NCBI GenBank assembly: GCA_014904845.1
Contig: MU119478.1
Span: 1-64,000, forward strand
DNA length: 64,000 nt
Reading direction: 5' to 3'
DNA from: Acephala macrosclerotiorum
Lineage: Eukaryota; Ascomycota; Leotiomycetes; Helotiales; Mollisiaceae
A program made the position numbers and the translations under genes. Below are positions 12,188 through 24,030 of this stretch, piece after piece. The notes below the pieces were generated by a model. That model ran no database searches and was not told the DNA's origin. It saw nothing but the letters and a program-made list of their open reading frames with translations. How positions within the stretch are numbered: position 1 is the first letter of the stretch; every line of letters begins with the position of its first letter.

Positions 12188-13464
12188 TTTGGATTCGTCT
12201 CGCTGGAAAGATAAAACGTCAGCTAAGCTAAAGATCGCAGGCGTCTTAATTCAGGACATGAATCATTTGAGTACTTGATCTCTTGAAAGCTTCTAGTGCG
12301 GAGTAGACTTACGCGATGAAAATGAATAAGGACTGTTCAAATCTTCTGCTTGCGGCCTCGAGAACTCGAGGAGAACTCGAGGATAACCTGCGTGAATTAT
12401 TTGGAATTTCAGATATATTTTGTGCGGGGTGTAAACAAAGCTGTCAAGTTTCTGCCGAGCGGTCGGTAGGATAACGCTTGTCAGCTCGTTTATCCTCACG
12501 TGAACGGTTTTCGTCGACACTACCTCCGACATTCGCTTTGACCGAGGCTGAGATGGTGGTACTAATCCTTGTTGCAACTGAAGATTATTCCGGAGGTCAA
12601 AACTGGCCTTTCATCTCAAAAAATGGTCCCAATTTTCTGTTTTCTAGAGGTTTGGGAGGATCAACATTCTGGCATGACAATTTCTTTTCGCCAAAACTCT
12701 CTGATGGCAGGATTGTATAAAGGTTTACCTTTTTAAAAGCAGCCAGAAGTGCAGCATTCAGACTCAGTATATAATATACACGGTGTGGTATGCGGAGCGA
12801 GAAGGAAATGTGTGCTCTAGCTCTATCCAATCTAGGCCAGGAGCTTTGACTGGAAGGTTGAGATTTGTAGGGAGGTTCACAATGCTAAGTATCGAAGCAT
12901 AATTTAGGACTATGTACTCGTTTCCTTCTTTGTGGTGCCCGAAGGCTTTGCCTCCCGCAGAGTTCTCCCTCCTTTCCTTTATACATTATAAGTCCATACA
13001 AGTAGATAGGTACAAGTACTGAGGCTGGGTATCCTCCACCACCAATACTACGCGTAGCAACTTCTCATTGGTTTGTTACCAAGAACCCATAAAACCCATC
13101 TGCAGTTTCGTAGTAGTTGATTCGCAGTCGTGGGAAGACGCATCTACAGAATAGTATTAGCTGATGGCACTGAGAATAATAGGTAAAGGGCAAACGATCT
13201 CGCTGTTCAATTTCTTATGAGGTACTGCCTGTTTGAGGTTTGCAACAGAACGTGGTAGAATTAGCTTCCAATGCCCCATTTAGGTGGGGGCAATGACTCA
13301 AGGGCTAATTTCAGGCAAGTCATTCTGACGAGGTCGATCACGCTAGCCAACCTTCAAACCACCAAAGACTAGGAAATATTCGATCGAGTTCAAGGTCTCC
13401 GACTGGCACAAAAATCTGTACTACCTCACGAATTCTTCTTCCTTAAAGCTCTCACACCTCTATC
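12188..13464. other. Intergenic
   Basis: 1.3 kb with no recognised gene. Short frames on both strands around 12300-12830 lack motifs. The end of the stretch should hold the promoter of the 2EXR relic that starts at 13465. Confidence 0.5.
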
Positions 13465-14323
13465 ATGTCCGACGCACTCGAATTCCACTCCTTCCCGGAA
13501 CTGGCTACCGAGCTCCACCTCAAGGCCTGGAACGAAGCCATGCCAAACCCTCGAGTAATCCCAGTACTCCTAGAAGTTGAAGATGATGGCAAAGACATAC
13601 TCAGATTTCCAACATACGCCCAAGCACCAGATATCATCAGCGACGAGGCAATGCCATCGATGCCAAGCTCCTTCCTCCGTGTTAATGTCGAATCTCGAGA
13701 ATTGATCCTGTCAAAATATCGTCTAGCATTCGATGGATTGCCCAGCGCGCCACTGTACATTGACTGGAGCAGAGAGATGCTTTACTTCTTCTGTTATGAT
13801 CTCTTAGATATTCAGCGTCTGTGTGAGGATGAGAGACATCGACATAACACGAGGCTTCAACAGCTCAGCGAAGAGGGGAAGAAGGAGGTTATGGAGAAGC
13901 GCAAGGCATGGATGAACCAGGTTTAGTTTATCAAGATCTCGCTTGGAGAGGACGATCGAGGGTTCTACGGGTGTTTCGCCAAGCTCCCCGAATTGAAGTA
14001 TATCAGGATACAAGAGCTAGAGGGTTTGGATTACAATAACGAGGCGGGAGAGGAGTAGATTGAACAAAAGGAGGTCAGGGTCGAAGAAGGGATCAAGAAT
14101 GCTTGGAGAGAGGCTTTTGGTGATGAGAAAGATGCTCCCATTGTGCGTTTCATCAACGATGATTGAGTGTATCAAGGATTCCCAAAGGTATATATTTATC
14201 AAGTCCTCCGCTATGCCGTTTTTGCTAACCTCGAAAAGCGTATACCACCTCAACCACATTAGTCGCGACTTGAAAGACGAGTCTAGGTTGGAAGTTGACG
14301 AGGATGATGGAATAATACATTGA
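13465..14323 (+). pseudogene. 2EXR-domain gene with three in-frame stops
   Basis: From ATG 13465 the protein opens FHSFPELATELHLKAWNEA followed by MPNPRVIPV, then SSFLRVNVESRELILSKYRL and PLYIDWSREMLYFF, the full 2EXR signature set. The frame stays open apart from three single stop codons at 13924-13926 (TAG), 14056-14058 (TAG) and 14164-14166 (TGA). Between them the translation remains plausible protein (CFAKLPELKYIRI, NAWREAFGDEKDAPIV). Each stop is one transition away from a sense codon (CAG, CAG, CGA). A 153-residue truncated product retaining the 2EXR domain could still be made. The 3' end is approximate because a further intron is likely. Confidence 0.7.
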
Positions 14324-14839
14324 GATGGGTACTGTCTGAGTAATAATGGAGACTTGATAGAAATCGAGAAATCAGGAATAAGCTGCTATTATGGAGATTA
14401 ATGTTGTATTATGGAACACTTGATGGAAGCCAGGGAGATATGGGAGGCAGCATAACATTGCTCAAAAGCACAGCACCACCAGCCCCTTTCTTTCATATCT
14501 AGATATTGTCTTTATGCAACAGAAAGGAAACCTCCACCAATACTGAAGCGTTCGGATGAGTGAAGTCGTGTCTCTATTTTCCCAAAGCTCAATCCAGTAA
14601 TGACCTTAATGTGACTAGTATAGATATTCCTTCACCAAGATAAGACTTCCATTTCCTTGGACTCTTATGGCCAGTATTTGCACAATAACATCTCTTATCG
14701 GCCTCGCTCGTGACATGTCGCAAGACGGAAAAAGTGAGGCCGAGCAGCGATGACACTAAAGGTCTTAAGACTTGCTCCCCAGCTGCAAAATTTGTAAACG
14801 CCAACATAACACGACAAAAGTCAAGATCTACCACCGAAC
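14324..14839. other. Intergenic
   Basis: About 0.5 kb upstream of the next 2EXR gene. Nothing recognised. Confidence 0.5.
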
Positions 14840-16223
14840 ATGGATTTTGAAGTGGCCATTACAGTCCAGAGAGGTGACGAAGAGCTCGTGAAGAGTATGT
14901 GTTGATCCAAAATTCCCTCGTCGCTTCACCACTTACACGCGCACGCCCCTGACACAAAGCGACCACATTCAGTTAAACCTGACGCGCTGACAAATGAACA
15001 GAGTTGGATCAAGAAGGAAAACACTATGGCGGACGACTGGTGTTACGGGAAAGCCCTATACCAACCATACTCCTTGCTCCTCCAGTCTTGGAGAATCTTG
15101 ATCTGCTAGACCAAGAGATCTACATTGCCGAATACAGCTTGTGCGAGCCCGCTGCCGGCTACCTAAATTCCTTCTCTATATTCGAAAAACTCTCGAAAGA
15201 CTTGCAAAATAAGATCTTCACACTACGTCTGCCAGGTCCGAGGATTGTAGATGTTGCTACGAAGCACGATACAAAAGGAAATTTCCTAAAGGTCAAGCTC
15301 GGAGTTCACCCAATCGCTACTGCTCTACTGCATGTCAACCGTCGGGCTCGCGATCTGGCTCGAGGTAGATACACTCCTTGCTTTCGAGGCAAACGCAGGA
15401 ACCCAATTTACTTCTCTTGGGCCCATGATACTTTATACTTCAATGATGCACAAGCTTTCCTTGAATTCAGTGGTCAGCTTCCAGAGGTGCGATCCGTGAT
15501 TCCCAAGTGGATCAAGATCTGGCAGAATCACATCCAGCACCTGGTGAGCAAAACGAATCTCTCATCTTTCTTCCTCTATTCCTAAATTCTTGATGTCGAG
15601 ATCGCTGATGTGTGGTGTTTTAGACTTTCGAACATAAAGAATGGAATGTGGCATCTGGCGCAGGCGAAACCACGAGGATTGGAAGACTAGTCACTAACAT
15701 GCCGAGCCTCAAGACCATTACGATTACCATAGACACCTGGAAGCTCGAACAATTACCAGCGTACCTGTCAAGTTTGAATTCCTGGCCTCCATCAGTCGAG
15801 AAAGTTGTTTTAGAGGGTTGGATGAGAAAGCGGAAGACAGAGCAAGAGGTTGAAAGATTTGTAGAAGAACTCGAAATTCAAGAGAAGCTGAGGGAACTTT
15901 GGGTCTACAAGGGCCCTGCTGCCTCTATCACCGAAGAGCTCAACGAATTTTTGCGTCAATGCGACGAGGATACGCGCCTCAGAAAGTTGCTCGATGCTCA
16001 AGTGAAGGTTCAGCGTCCCAAGGTCATCTACGAGAGGAAGGGAGTGATGCGGTTGAAAGCTAACGCCGGATACATTACCCTTGTAAGTGTCGTGGGAATT
16101 TGACTGGATTTGTACTGACATAGGACTCAGAATGCGGCTCAAACCTGGATGGGCTGGGCTGAAATTTCCTTTCCTCCCCTCAAACTTTTGAAGAATTACC
16201 AGTCTCCGTGGTTCGACCGTTGA
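14840..16223 (+). CDS. 2EXR domain-containing protein
   Basis: Four exons, 14840-14894, 15002-15543, 15624-16082 and 16131-16223, all with GT-AG introns, give 382 aa. The first exon codes only 18 residues (MDFEVAITVQRG...). Hallmarks are FSIFEKLSKDLQNKIFTLRL followed by PGPRIVDV, then ATALLHVNRRARDLARGRY and NPIYFSWAHDTLYF. The C-terminal half contains PSVEKVVLEGWMRKRK and RPKVIYERKGVMRLKA, which reappears in degenerate form in the relic at 17412-18178, so the two are paralogues. It looks intact and is the best-preserved member of the cluster. Function unknown. Confidence 0.8.
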
Positions 16224-17411
16224 GGGTCTCAGCCTTAGATAGTCAATCCACCAGGTTTCCGAGAAATTGAGAAACATGACTGACGCAAGTTGTTCATTAT
16301 CGCAATGGGAAGCTTGCTGACAGGATATAGTACAAGGACCACCGTTAGCAAAATATTTCGATCCTGTCAAACATCGAGAGGCCATAGATTAAGTCTTCCA
16401 AGGCTGATAATTTTGGTGCTTATACTGCTGAGAACCAGATCTCAGGTTGCGAGATATAACCCAAAGTCAAGTCTTAGCAGATAATCTGGAAGACTGTTGG
16501 TGTTAGAGGTACCGTTTGGTTTCTTGTCGAAGATAAAACAATGGATGACATAAAACTTTGAGCCTAAATTTTCCCTCGTGCTTGAATGTTTTTCTGCCAA
16601 CATCTATCCCAAGCTACCTAGCACCCATTGCCATACCTCTTCTAGTCTGACATTGAGGAACCCCCACAGTTATACCCTTAGATTTTAATTTAATATTTTC
16701 CAAAGTCTTCATATAAAGATATAAAGACTAAACGCAGCAAAATCACTAATTCCTTGAAAGCACCAAGATAATCTAAAGTGCAAGAACTTGACTTCTCAGC
16801 CCACTTTTCTCACCGCTTCGTCTTTGCACTTGCAAGGTAGCATCTGTTATCGTTATCAAACCTCAGCCTCTTCATTAATGCCAATCTTTCACCGACCAGG
16901 GAAAACAAGGATGCCGATATCCGCGCTCATCAAGCTTGTATCCCTCCAAAATCTGTCTAGATCATGCAACATCCTGAAAGCATCAACAATAGCGGCAGCA
17001 ACAAAAAGCATCCGGAATGGAAATCAAGATTACAACTAGGGTTGCTGACAGCACGATCATCCAAGGTATGAGATCATATTCACCTTAAACCCCTTTCCCG
17101 CTCGCTTCCCCCCACGTATAGACGAATCTCTGTTGCGTACACGTTGACATCCTTCCAGCACTTGATCCCAAGACTCATAACAATGGAGGCATGCAAGAAA
17201 TGTCTAATTCCTCAAATTGAGGATTGAAAGACTTGGTGAGCACTCCTCGCGTCTATCGCGAGGAAGATATGGGGATAGGTATTGCTGAGAATATTACCGC
17301 AGATTTTGAGCTATACGACCCGATAGAGAGGAAGAAGAATCTCTGAGGTAAGCGTAAAAGAATCCTGGCGGTGAGGCTTGGTGTGTATCATTCCCTCGGA
17401 CCAAGAGAGGC
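16224..17411. other. Intergenic
   Basis: 1.2 kb. An 83-codon frame at 16788-17039 has no motif. The segment 17160-17350 may hold the lost 5' part of the following relic, but I cannot align it. Confidence 0.4.
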
Positions 17412-18178
17412 ATGTCCCTTCCTATCACTCAGCATCTCCTGCTGGAATTGCGCCAAACGATGCTGTCATATTGCGCCCTTGAGGAAAGTTGTACACTATC
17501 TACCATATCAGGAGTCAACCCAACTGCCACAGCGCTTCTCCATACCTGCCGTTGTTCGAGGGTCATCACACAGCAGAAATATAACCGTTGCTTCGTTGGT
17601 CCTCACCACAAGCCCATCTACTTCTACTGAAAAGAAGATACCGCGTACTTCTTTAGAAGCGATGACTTTCATCAGCTTTACGGCGAGCTTGAAGATAATC
17701 ACAGCTGTTCTTAACCTTGGGTACTTTGAGCAGTTTGTATCGCCACCATGGAGAACCATGTTTACCATAAACGAGAAAATCGACATTGAGAGATACATTC
17801 CGGGGGGGCGGGGGGGCAATTCGATATTGGTCTTGCCGCACCAGCATCTGAACGCGGCTAGAGTAGCCCGAGAGATGTGATTGTTGTGGTGAAGGTGTGC
17901 CGAGACTGGTAGATAGGGGGCTGCTGCTGTAATGGATTACGAAGTGGACAAAGCCCTAGAGCATCATGGACTCAACGTTGGTTGGGCACGAGATGGGTTT
18001 CCGAGTCCCAAAGGTTATCTTAGAGAAACGCGGTATCATGGATCTAAAGGTCCATGTAGCGAGAATGATGAAGACAAGCACTGCTCTTGATCTTGATATG
18101 ACTGTTACTAACGTGAGGTTTCAGCAACAGGAGAACCTTTGGGTAGATATAGCCACCGTCCTGGACAATTTGCAATAG
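17412..18178 (+). pseudogene. 2EXR-domain gene relic, multiply broken
   Basis: The frame from 17412 reads a weak start motif (LLLELRQTMLSYC) and then a clear second hallmark: ATALLHTCRCSRVITQQKY, RCFVGPHHKPIYFY and, after a TGA, KEDTAYFF. The TGA stands where related members have Trp. Later the meaning moves to another frame (LGYFEQFVSPPWRTMF), and 18000-18178 encodes PKVILEKRGIMDLKVH, the counterpart of the C-terminal block of the gene at 14840-16223. Several stops and at least one frameshift mean it cannot make a normal protein. It is probably a decayed tandem duplicate of its upstream neighbour. Confidence 0.65.
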
Positions 18179-18425
18179 GTCAACTTCAGAGTACACATCC
18201 GTTTGCAATCGAATCGAACGGAAAATTTAGATCATTTTGAGTTTGGTACGAAGTCGATCGGTTTATACAAGTTCCCTAGCTTTCTGCAGAGGTTTTTGGC
18301 TGAGGGGCGTTGCTGGTGTCTTTCCTAAATGCCTGGCATTGATACCTTGTGATGGCGGGGTGTTTATTGGATCTAGAGATAATACATTAGACCCTTTGGT
18401 CAAGAAGTATGACAGACTAATAAGA

Positions 18426-20035
18426 TCACTCACAACTACCTTCGCCCTCTATATGAATCCGTGCCCAAGGACTTCTCTGCCCCAGTTTGACTCCCAGGCT
18501 ACTACCAAGGATGAAGGGAATAGGAACCATCAGCACCGCCAATCCAGCAAGTAAGCTGGCAGCTCCTTGATCACCGAGTCGGTGTTACATCTGTGTGCCA
18601 AAGAGGGGAAAGCCAGCGCCAGCCACATTTCGAATTAGGCCAATGCCAGCAAGTGCCGACGCGAAGTATGTTTTGTAAGAATCTTCGGTAAAAGTGTATG
18701 CCATCAAGATCAAGGTGTAGAAACTCCATCCCCAAAGCGCTGATACGAGGATTAGCACGATCCAGTAGATGCTGGAGTAACTGGTCTATGCAAACTGGAA
18801 AAGTGAGATAGGAAAGGACATCCCTGCAATCTTGGCAATCATGACTCTTACTTCTGGGTTGCTCTTGTAGCTGTCCTTCGGGATTTGCGTCTGGTAGTAC
18901 CGCTCCCGGAATAAAGCGTTCGTAATGGTCCGATTGTGATGCCGAAACAGATCCCGAGGAAACAGAGACCGTGTCGATAGTGCCGAATCCATGACCTTGA
19001 GGGTCGAAGACAATTACAAAGGCGCTGTTGAAGAGGAATGACAATCCATAAAGGTATCCATTGTACAAAGAAGCAAATTGGACAATGCCTTGTGTTGCGA
19101 GGAAAAGAAATGGTCGTTTCAAAGCCTTCTGGAAAAGATTCGACATTAACCTGAGCTCTTGGGAGAGGGTCAGGGACGTCTGGTCGGACTTAATGGTAGA
19201 CTTGTGATGAATGCAAGCCAGAATGATGTTATGCCTTGTATCTCTGATGGTGAAGTCCAGAAGCCGCCGCAGATACCAAGGAGGGTTCAGAAGACACATC
19301 GGAGACCTCGCGTGGCGGTAACTAAAGCAAACAAGAAGCATCCTGATGGAGAGCCACAAGTGGCTGCCCAGAGAAATACTGACATAGCTGGGCCTGTGTG
19401 ATGAGAATCCCAGAGATCCGCGATGGTTCCTCCGAGGTTTGCTATATCACGTCAGTGTGATTTCCTGTAGTTAAAAGGAAACAGGAGTCACCAATTGTGA
19501 CGGCAGCAAACATCCCAGACGGGGTTTTTGACACAAGAAAGCCACCCAGATTCTGCACCAGCGCTGTCCCCACCATGAACAGGAGGAAGATCCCATACGA
19601 GATGATGTAGATAGGGCTCCGCCCAAAGTACTGTGCGTTTCATGTCAAATCCCTTCAGCCTCTCATCTGACACAAACTCGCCTCACTCAAAGGCATCAGC
19701 GTCATCGGCCCCAAAGCAAGACCCAGCACATAAATACTCAACCCCAAAGTCCCAACCTCAGCACTCACTCCAAAGATCTTCTCCATCTCCATCTCGGCTG
19801 GTGAGTAGCCGGATGTTCCCCAACTGACAGTGAGGTTCATTAAACTAATAGCAATGACGATGAACCGTTTTCGCCATTGTGGCCAGTTGTGAGGGTTTGC
19901 TGAGTCGCCTGGAGAGAACTGGAATTCCTTTTCTGGCTTTTATGTTGAGGAGGACTTCGAGGGAGGGTGATGGCAAGTTTCATGTGACGTTGAGTTGGAG
20001 GGGAAGGAGCCATTTTCGTTTTGGGATTGGTCCAT
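18426..20035 (-). pseudogene. DHA1-type MFS transporter pseudogene
   Basis: The whole transporter can be followed on the minus strand from ATG 20035: NPHNWPQWRKRFIV, LMNLTVSWGTSGYSP, LGLSIYVLGLALGPM (motif A side), YFGRSPIYIISYGIF, ANLGGTIADLW, then FLFLATQGIVQFASLYNGY and HRLGDQGAASLLAGLAVL near the end (18426). Lesions: a TAA about 30 codons in; a TGA where VFWTLLG is expected; frameshifts around 19000-19160; and a TAA after GTQM. Its first intron has a GC donor (gcgagt) instead of GT. It is a different subfamily member from the intact transporter at 2143-3996. Confidence 0.8.
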
Positions 20036-20494
20036 TTTGAGTGCCTCACGTGAAGCAATTGGAAACGAAACCGCAATAGCAATGCAGGAAAGCAGTCATC
20101 AATTGCTCAGGTCTTAGGTATTCTTGTTAGGAGAGTGAGAGAAGTCATCCTCATGAATAGGAGAGTCGGAGAACATATCGAGATGCATGCTGCAGATCAT
20201 CGAGGAGCAATGACACAAATGGTGCAGTGCTAAAGTCACTAGACTCCGAATAGCCTCGTCGCCTCATCGTGCCTCACTCCTATGCTCATGATACGGAATC
20301 TTGTACAAGAAAGAATAATTTTCCGTCCCGTTGTCGATAATTCTCGTACGTTGCAATTGAAAGTGGATGCTTCGTTGACTTACCGAAAATCTCCTCACAT
20401 TTCGCTTGTCGTCGGCATATGGCTTCCTCTCCTGCTTTTCCCTTGCCTATTCCGGAAAATGTGCTTTTCGCAATCACAATCTGCTTTCTGCTCT
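20036..20494. other. Intergenic
   Basis: Upstream of the dead transporter and downstream of the DUF3237-like gene. Nothing recognised. Confidence 0.5.
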
Positions 20495-21150
20495 CTATAA
20501 AACCTGATAGGCATCATAAATAACCCGATCCCCATTCCTTGCAGAACTCACAATAGCAACCACACTATTCAACCACCTATACCTCTCATCTACCGTCTCA
20601 AACGTCAAATGTAACCTCATCCTATACTCATCCGGACCATGCTTATCCTCCTCTCCCAACCCTTCCAATATTTCTTTCTTCCCTGTCCTCGTCCCTGTTG
20701 TCCTCAAGAAGAGACAAACTCCGTCATGAGTTTCAAGATTGTAGCGAGTGTCGAGGTAGGCGGTTTGATGAAGAGCGGGATCAGAGGAAGAGGGAGATGG
20801 GTGGTCTTGGATAGTCTCCCAGTCTCCGCCTCCGGGCAGGATGGCGCCGCGGAGTTTGGGACCTTCGAAACGCCCGCCTTTGAAAATTACGGTTGAGCGA
20901 TCACCGTGCCCGCCGTTGCCGATGTGGTGGAATGATTCCATGTCGCATTCGAGGTGGAAGAGGAATTCGAGGGAGGGGATTGGGAGGGTGAAGTCTGGTT
21001 TGGACCCTGTTGGATGTCAGTACGAAGGAAAGGAGTCGATGAGGAATACAGGGAACTATAAGTAATCTTACATTTCGTGTTCGTAAGTGAAGATGTAAGG
21101 TGAGGAGGCTCGACCGTGCCTGGTTTGATGTTTTGCGTAGAGTCAGACAT
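20495..21150 (-). CDS. DUF3237 (UPF0311) family protein
   Basis: Two exons, 21150-21072 and 21006-20495, with a 65-nt intron, give 196 aa. The block GGRFEGPKLRGAILPGGGDW and the end WLNSVVAIVSSARNGDRVIY followed by DAYQV match the small beta-barrel DUF3237 family, whose members run about 150-200 residues. YLDTRYNLETHDGVCLFLRT is the expected middle strand set. No catalytic function is established for the family. There is no signal peptide, so it is probably cytosolic. The start at 21150 is the ATG nearest the fold and puts the splice in phase. Confidence 0.75.
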
Positions 21151-21507
21151 TGCGAGCAAATTATCCTGAAAGGCGACATACAGGCTTCGAGATCTCCAGA
21201 CAACCGTACCGTCGAACCTTGAGACCCCTTTGAACTTCATGGATGCCAAAAATACAATGCATATGTTTCAACCAATATGACATCACTCCGGTCCTCCGGA
21301 GATGTGCCACTTTTAGTCCACGGGCCAGACCGAAGTCTATCGAGTCCGGCATTTCATGCGGCTTTCAAGTTTCGCCCGATATCTTGGGGAGAAAGAAATG
21401 CCAAAAGGCGTTGGAAAAGGTTACCAGTCTCTAACACAGCCCTGCTGTTGCCAAAGACTCCGAGCTCAAGGAAGACTTTTGGAAGACGAATCGGGGGAAG
21501 ACTGTGC

Positions 21508-22591
21508 TCAGCTTGTTGCAGAAGCCGCTGTATGAACAGAACTTGAAGATGGATCTGATGTAGAGCCTGTAGTCGCCGTAGCAGAGCCACCAACTTCTTC
21601 TTGCTGCTGTTCAGTACCTGGGTGCTCGGTGTTTGTGATTTGCTGGACCTCAACAGCTTTCCCTTTCCCCTTGTCCTCTTTCGTCGTATCTTCCATCATT
21701 CCATCATGCTCCATACCATCTAAGTTCTTCTGCGGAACCAGCTCCAAGGCCGCCTTATGTTCATGCCCTAACTCTGGTATTCTTGCTCCATCAACATCGT
21801 CCATAATCATCATCGTGTCTCCATCAGCGTCCATCACCCTTGGACTATCCACAGCTGGACTCTCGATGGCGGGACTCTCAATTGCAGGAGATTCTTCTGG
21901 GATGAACTTGTGTTCTCCGTAGACAAATCTCTTCATCCGCTCCTCATCATCACTCTCGCTCATACTCTCTTCTCCTTCCGTGCTTTCCCATTCTTCTTCG
22001 TCGCTTGGGAGATTTGCCTGTGGGGAGGCAAAGTTAGCAAATCTTTGGAACACTTGAGAGAAGAGTAATGTCTTGAGAATTTTGGCACATTTAGAAACTC
22101 TGCAACCTCTGCAATCCTGAAACAAAGACACGACTCACCAACCGCAGCGTTTCGCCCAACACCAAAAAATCCCTCTCTAACATCTCCGCCCAATTCTGCA
22201 CATTCCCCAACTCCTTCAACTTCTTACTCCCCTCATCAGCCAACTTACTCAATTTCTGGCTCTCCTTCCTCAACCCATCGGTAGCCTTCATCACATCTTT
22301 CTGCTGTTTCTCCAACTGTTTACTATTCGCATGTAGATTCTCAGCTCGGGATCGTAATGTGTGGTCTAAGCTGGAGCCAATGTTGGTCATGGATGCCTCG
22401 AGGGCTGTACGGGCTTCGGCTATCTGCCGTCGGGTTTCTGGGGAGTGGTTTGAGGGGGAAGTCATGGGCGGTGAGGGGTAGGATTGGGAGGAGGTGCTGG
22501 AGGGGAGGGTTGGGGAGAGAGAGGGTGGTGCTGTTGAGGGGCCTGCGAGCGGCGGGGGAGGGGCAGAAGGTGTTGAGGCTTGGGTAGACAT
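21508..22591 (-). CDS. GCN5L1/BLOC1S1-like protein with acidic C-terminal extension
   Basis: Two exons, 22591-22139 and 22017-21508 (121-nt intron), give 320 aa. After a Pro/Ser-rich N-terminus (residues 1-50), residues of about 55-150 form a coiled coil ending KKLKELGNVQNWAEMLERDF, which resembles the conserved end of BLOC-1 subunit 1 (GCN5L1, yeast Bls1), an endosome/lysosome-related trafficking factor. The second exon adds about 170 residues not found in the small canonical protein: acidic (SDEEEWESTEGEESMSESDD), with a SPAIESPAIESPAVDSP repeat and a Thr/Ser/Gln-rich tail. This is probably a Pezizomycotina-specific extension. Assignment rests on the coiled-coil end motif. Confidence 0.65.
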
Positions 22592-23009
22592 TTTAATAGT
22601 GCTTGAGTGTGCAGATGGTGGGAAAAGATTCGCGGCGAGATGCGGAATATAAAGAAAGGAGGACAAAGGGCCGCGGATAACGCGCCTTGGGATATCGCGA
22701 GTTTGAAGTGAGGTGATGTTGGAAGATTTGTGGCTGCTGAAAAAGAACCGCGGGGCTGGAAGCGGGGTCATGATCTGCAGCGACAGGGCCTTCAACAGCC
22801 AATAACACATCATATAACCATTTCACGCTGGCAGATAGATATGAGGACGCATAAGGACACATCAGGCAAGGTTTGGTATTGCTTTTGGATCGTTCAGTTC
22901 CCTGCATTGAAATCGACCTTATGCAGCAATCTGCAGATGCAACGCCAAGCATGATCTCCACAGAAATACAATCCCATCCATACCAGCCAACCCAGCAAAA
23001 GAGAACTCT

Positions 23010-23699
23010 TTACTTCTTGATTTGGCGCTGGTAGAAAGCCAACTCCTCTCCCTCCAAGATGTAACCATCGCAACGTCCACTCTGTCCGGGTCTCGAAGAG
23101 ATGACGGCGAACAGACGACCGGCCTCGAACTGCTTCTCCAAAGCAGGCTCGACCTTTCCTTGACTAGCGAAACGAGCAGAATGCTTCTTCTCAACAGACT
23201 TGCTCTTCTTCGCATCCGGCTCAGTGACATCAGTACCAGCCTTCTGTTGGCGTCTGCGACCGAGGTTCTGGCCGTAGTGTGCCTCGTACCATTGTCGGAA
23301 GGGAGCAGCGTCGACTTGGACAACGGCAGATCGGGTAAGGGTATTAGTTCGGATGAGTTCGTTGTTGGAAGGATGGAAAGCGACGACGATGACTCGGACC
23401 TTGCGGGCGATACCCTCAGAGGCCCAGGAGAAGTTGCCGGATTCGAGACGGAGCGCACGATACTTCTTGTTTCCTCCACGGGTGCGGACTATGTGGATTC
23501 TCTTGGCTCCGATACGAGTGTTGGACTCTTGTCGGCCGGCTTCGAAAGCGCGCTTCTTCCCTGTAAAATTCTCAGTTGGATTTTCTCAGGTTGGAACATA
23601 TGTCAATGAAGACATATGGGCTTTCTACTACGCACGGTAATATGCTCTCTTAGCACCAGTGGCAGAGCGCTTGTGTCGGCTGTCTCGTGAGATACCCAT
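23010..23699 (-). CDS. RPS8: 40S ribosomal protein S8 (eS8)
   Basis: Structural protein of the small cytosolic ribosomal subunit. Two exons, 23699-23636 and 23560-23010, with a 75-nt intron, give 204 aa, the normal length. It opens MGISRDSRHKRSATGAKRAY, the universally conserved eS8 start, and continues KKRAFEAGRQ, NTRIGAKRIHIVRTRGGNKK and ALRLESGNFSWASEG. It ends with GQSGRCDGYILEGEELAFYQ and a Lys-rich tail. The gene is intact and well conserved, marking this block as core genome. Confidence 0.97.
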
Positions 23700-23710
23700 G
23701 ATTGCGGTTT

Positions 23711-24030
23711 CTGGATAATATAGAAGTTAGCAGATGCTTGGTGAGATTGTAGGGTGGATGGAGAGGAAGGGAATCGCAAGTCAATCGCAGCGTTCAATCC
23801 GGCGACCAGAACAGCATGTAAAGGAGATGGTTGTCGCAGGGGTTTCGGCAGATTGGAGAGCATTCGTGATCGTCGCAGATGTCGTTGGACTTCGTCGAGA
23901 TTGAGGTTCGAAATGTCTGCCAAATGCTTTCTTCCCAGCCCCATTGATCTTGCTTTGCATGCTGCCCATTCTAGTCACGAATAATATCGAGTGCGGTTGA
24001 AGAGGATCGTAATTGCTGGTTGTTACTGAC
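23711..24030 (-). other. Likely 5' UTR intron of RPS8
   Basis: Upstream of the RPS8 ATG a CAG acceptor lies 11 nt before the start codon. A gtcagt donor lies about 320 nt upstream. Long first introns in the 5' UTR are common in fungal ribosomal-protein genes. Only splice-site appearance supports this. Confidence 0.4.
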
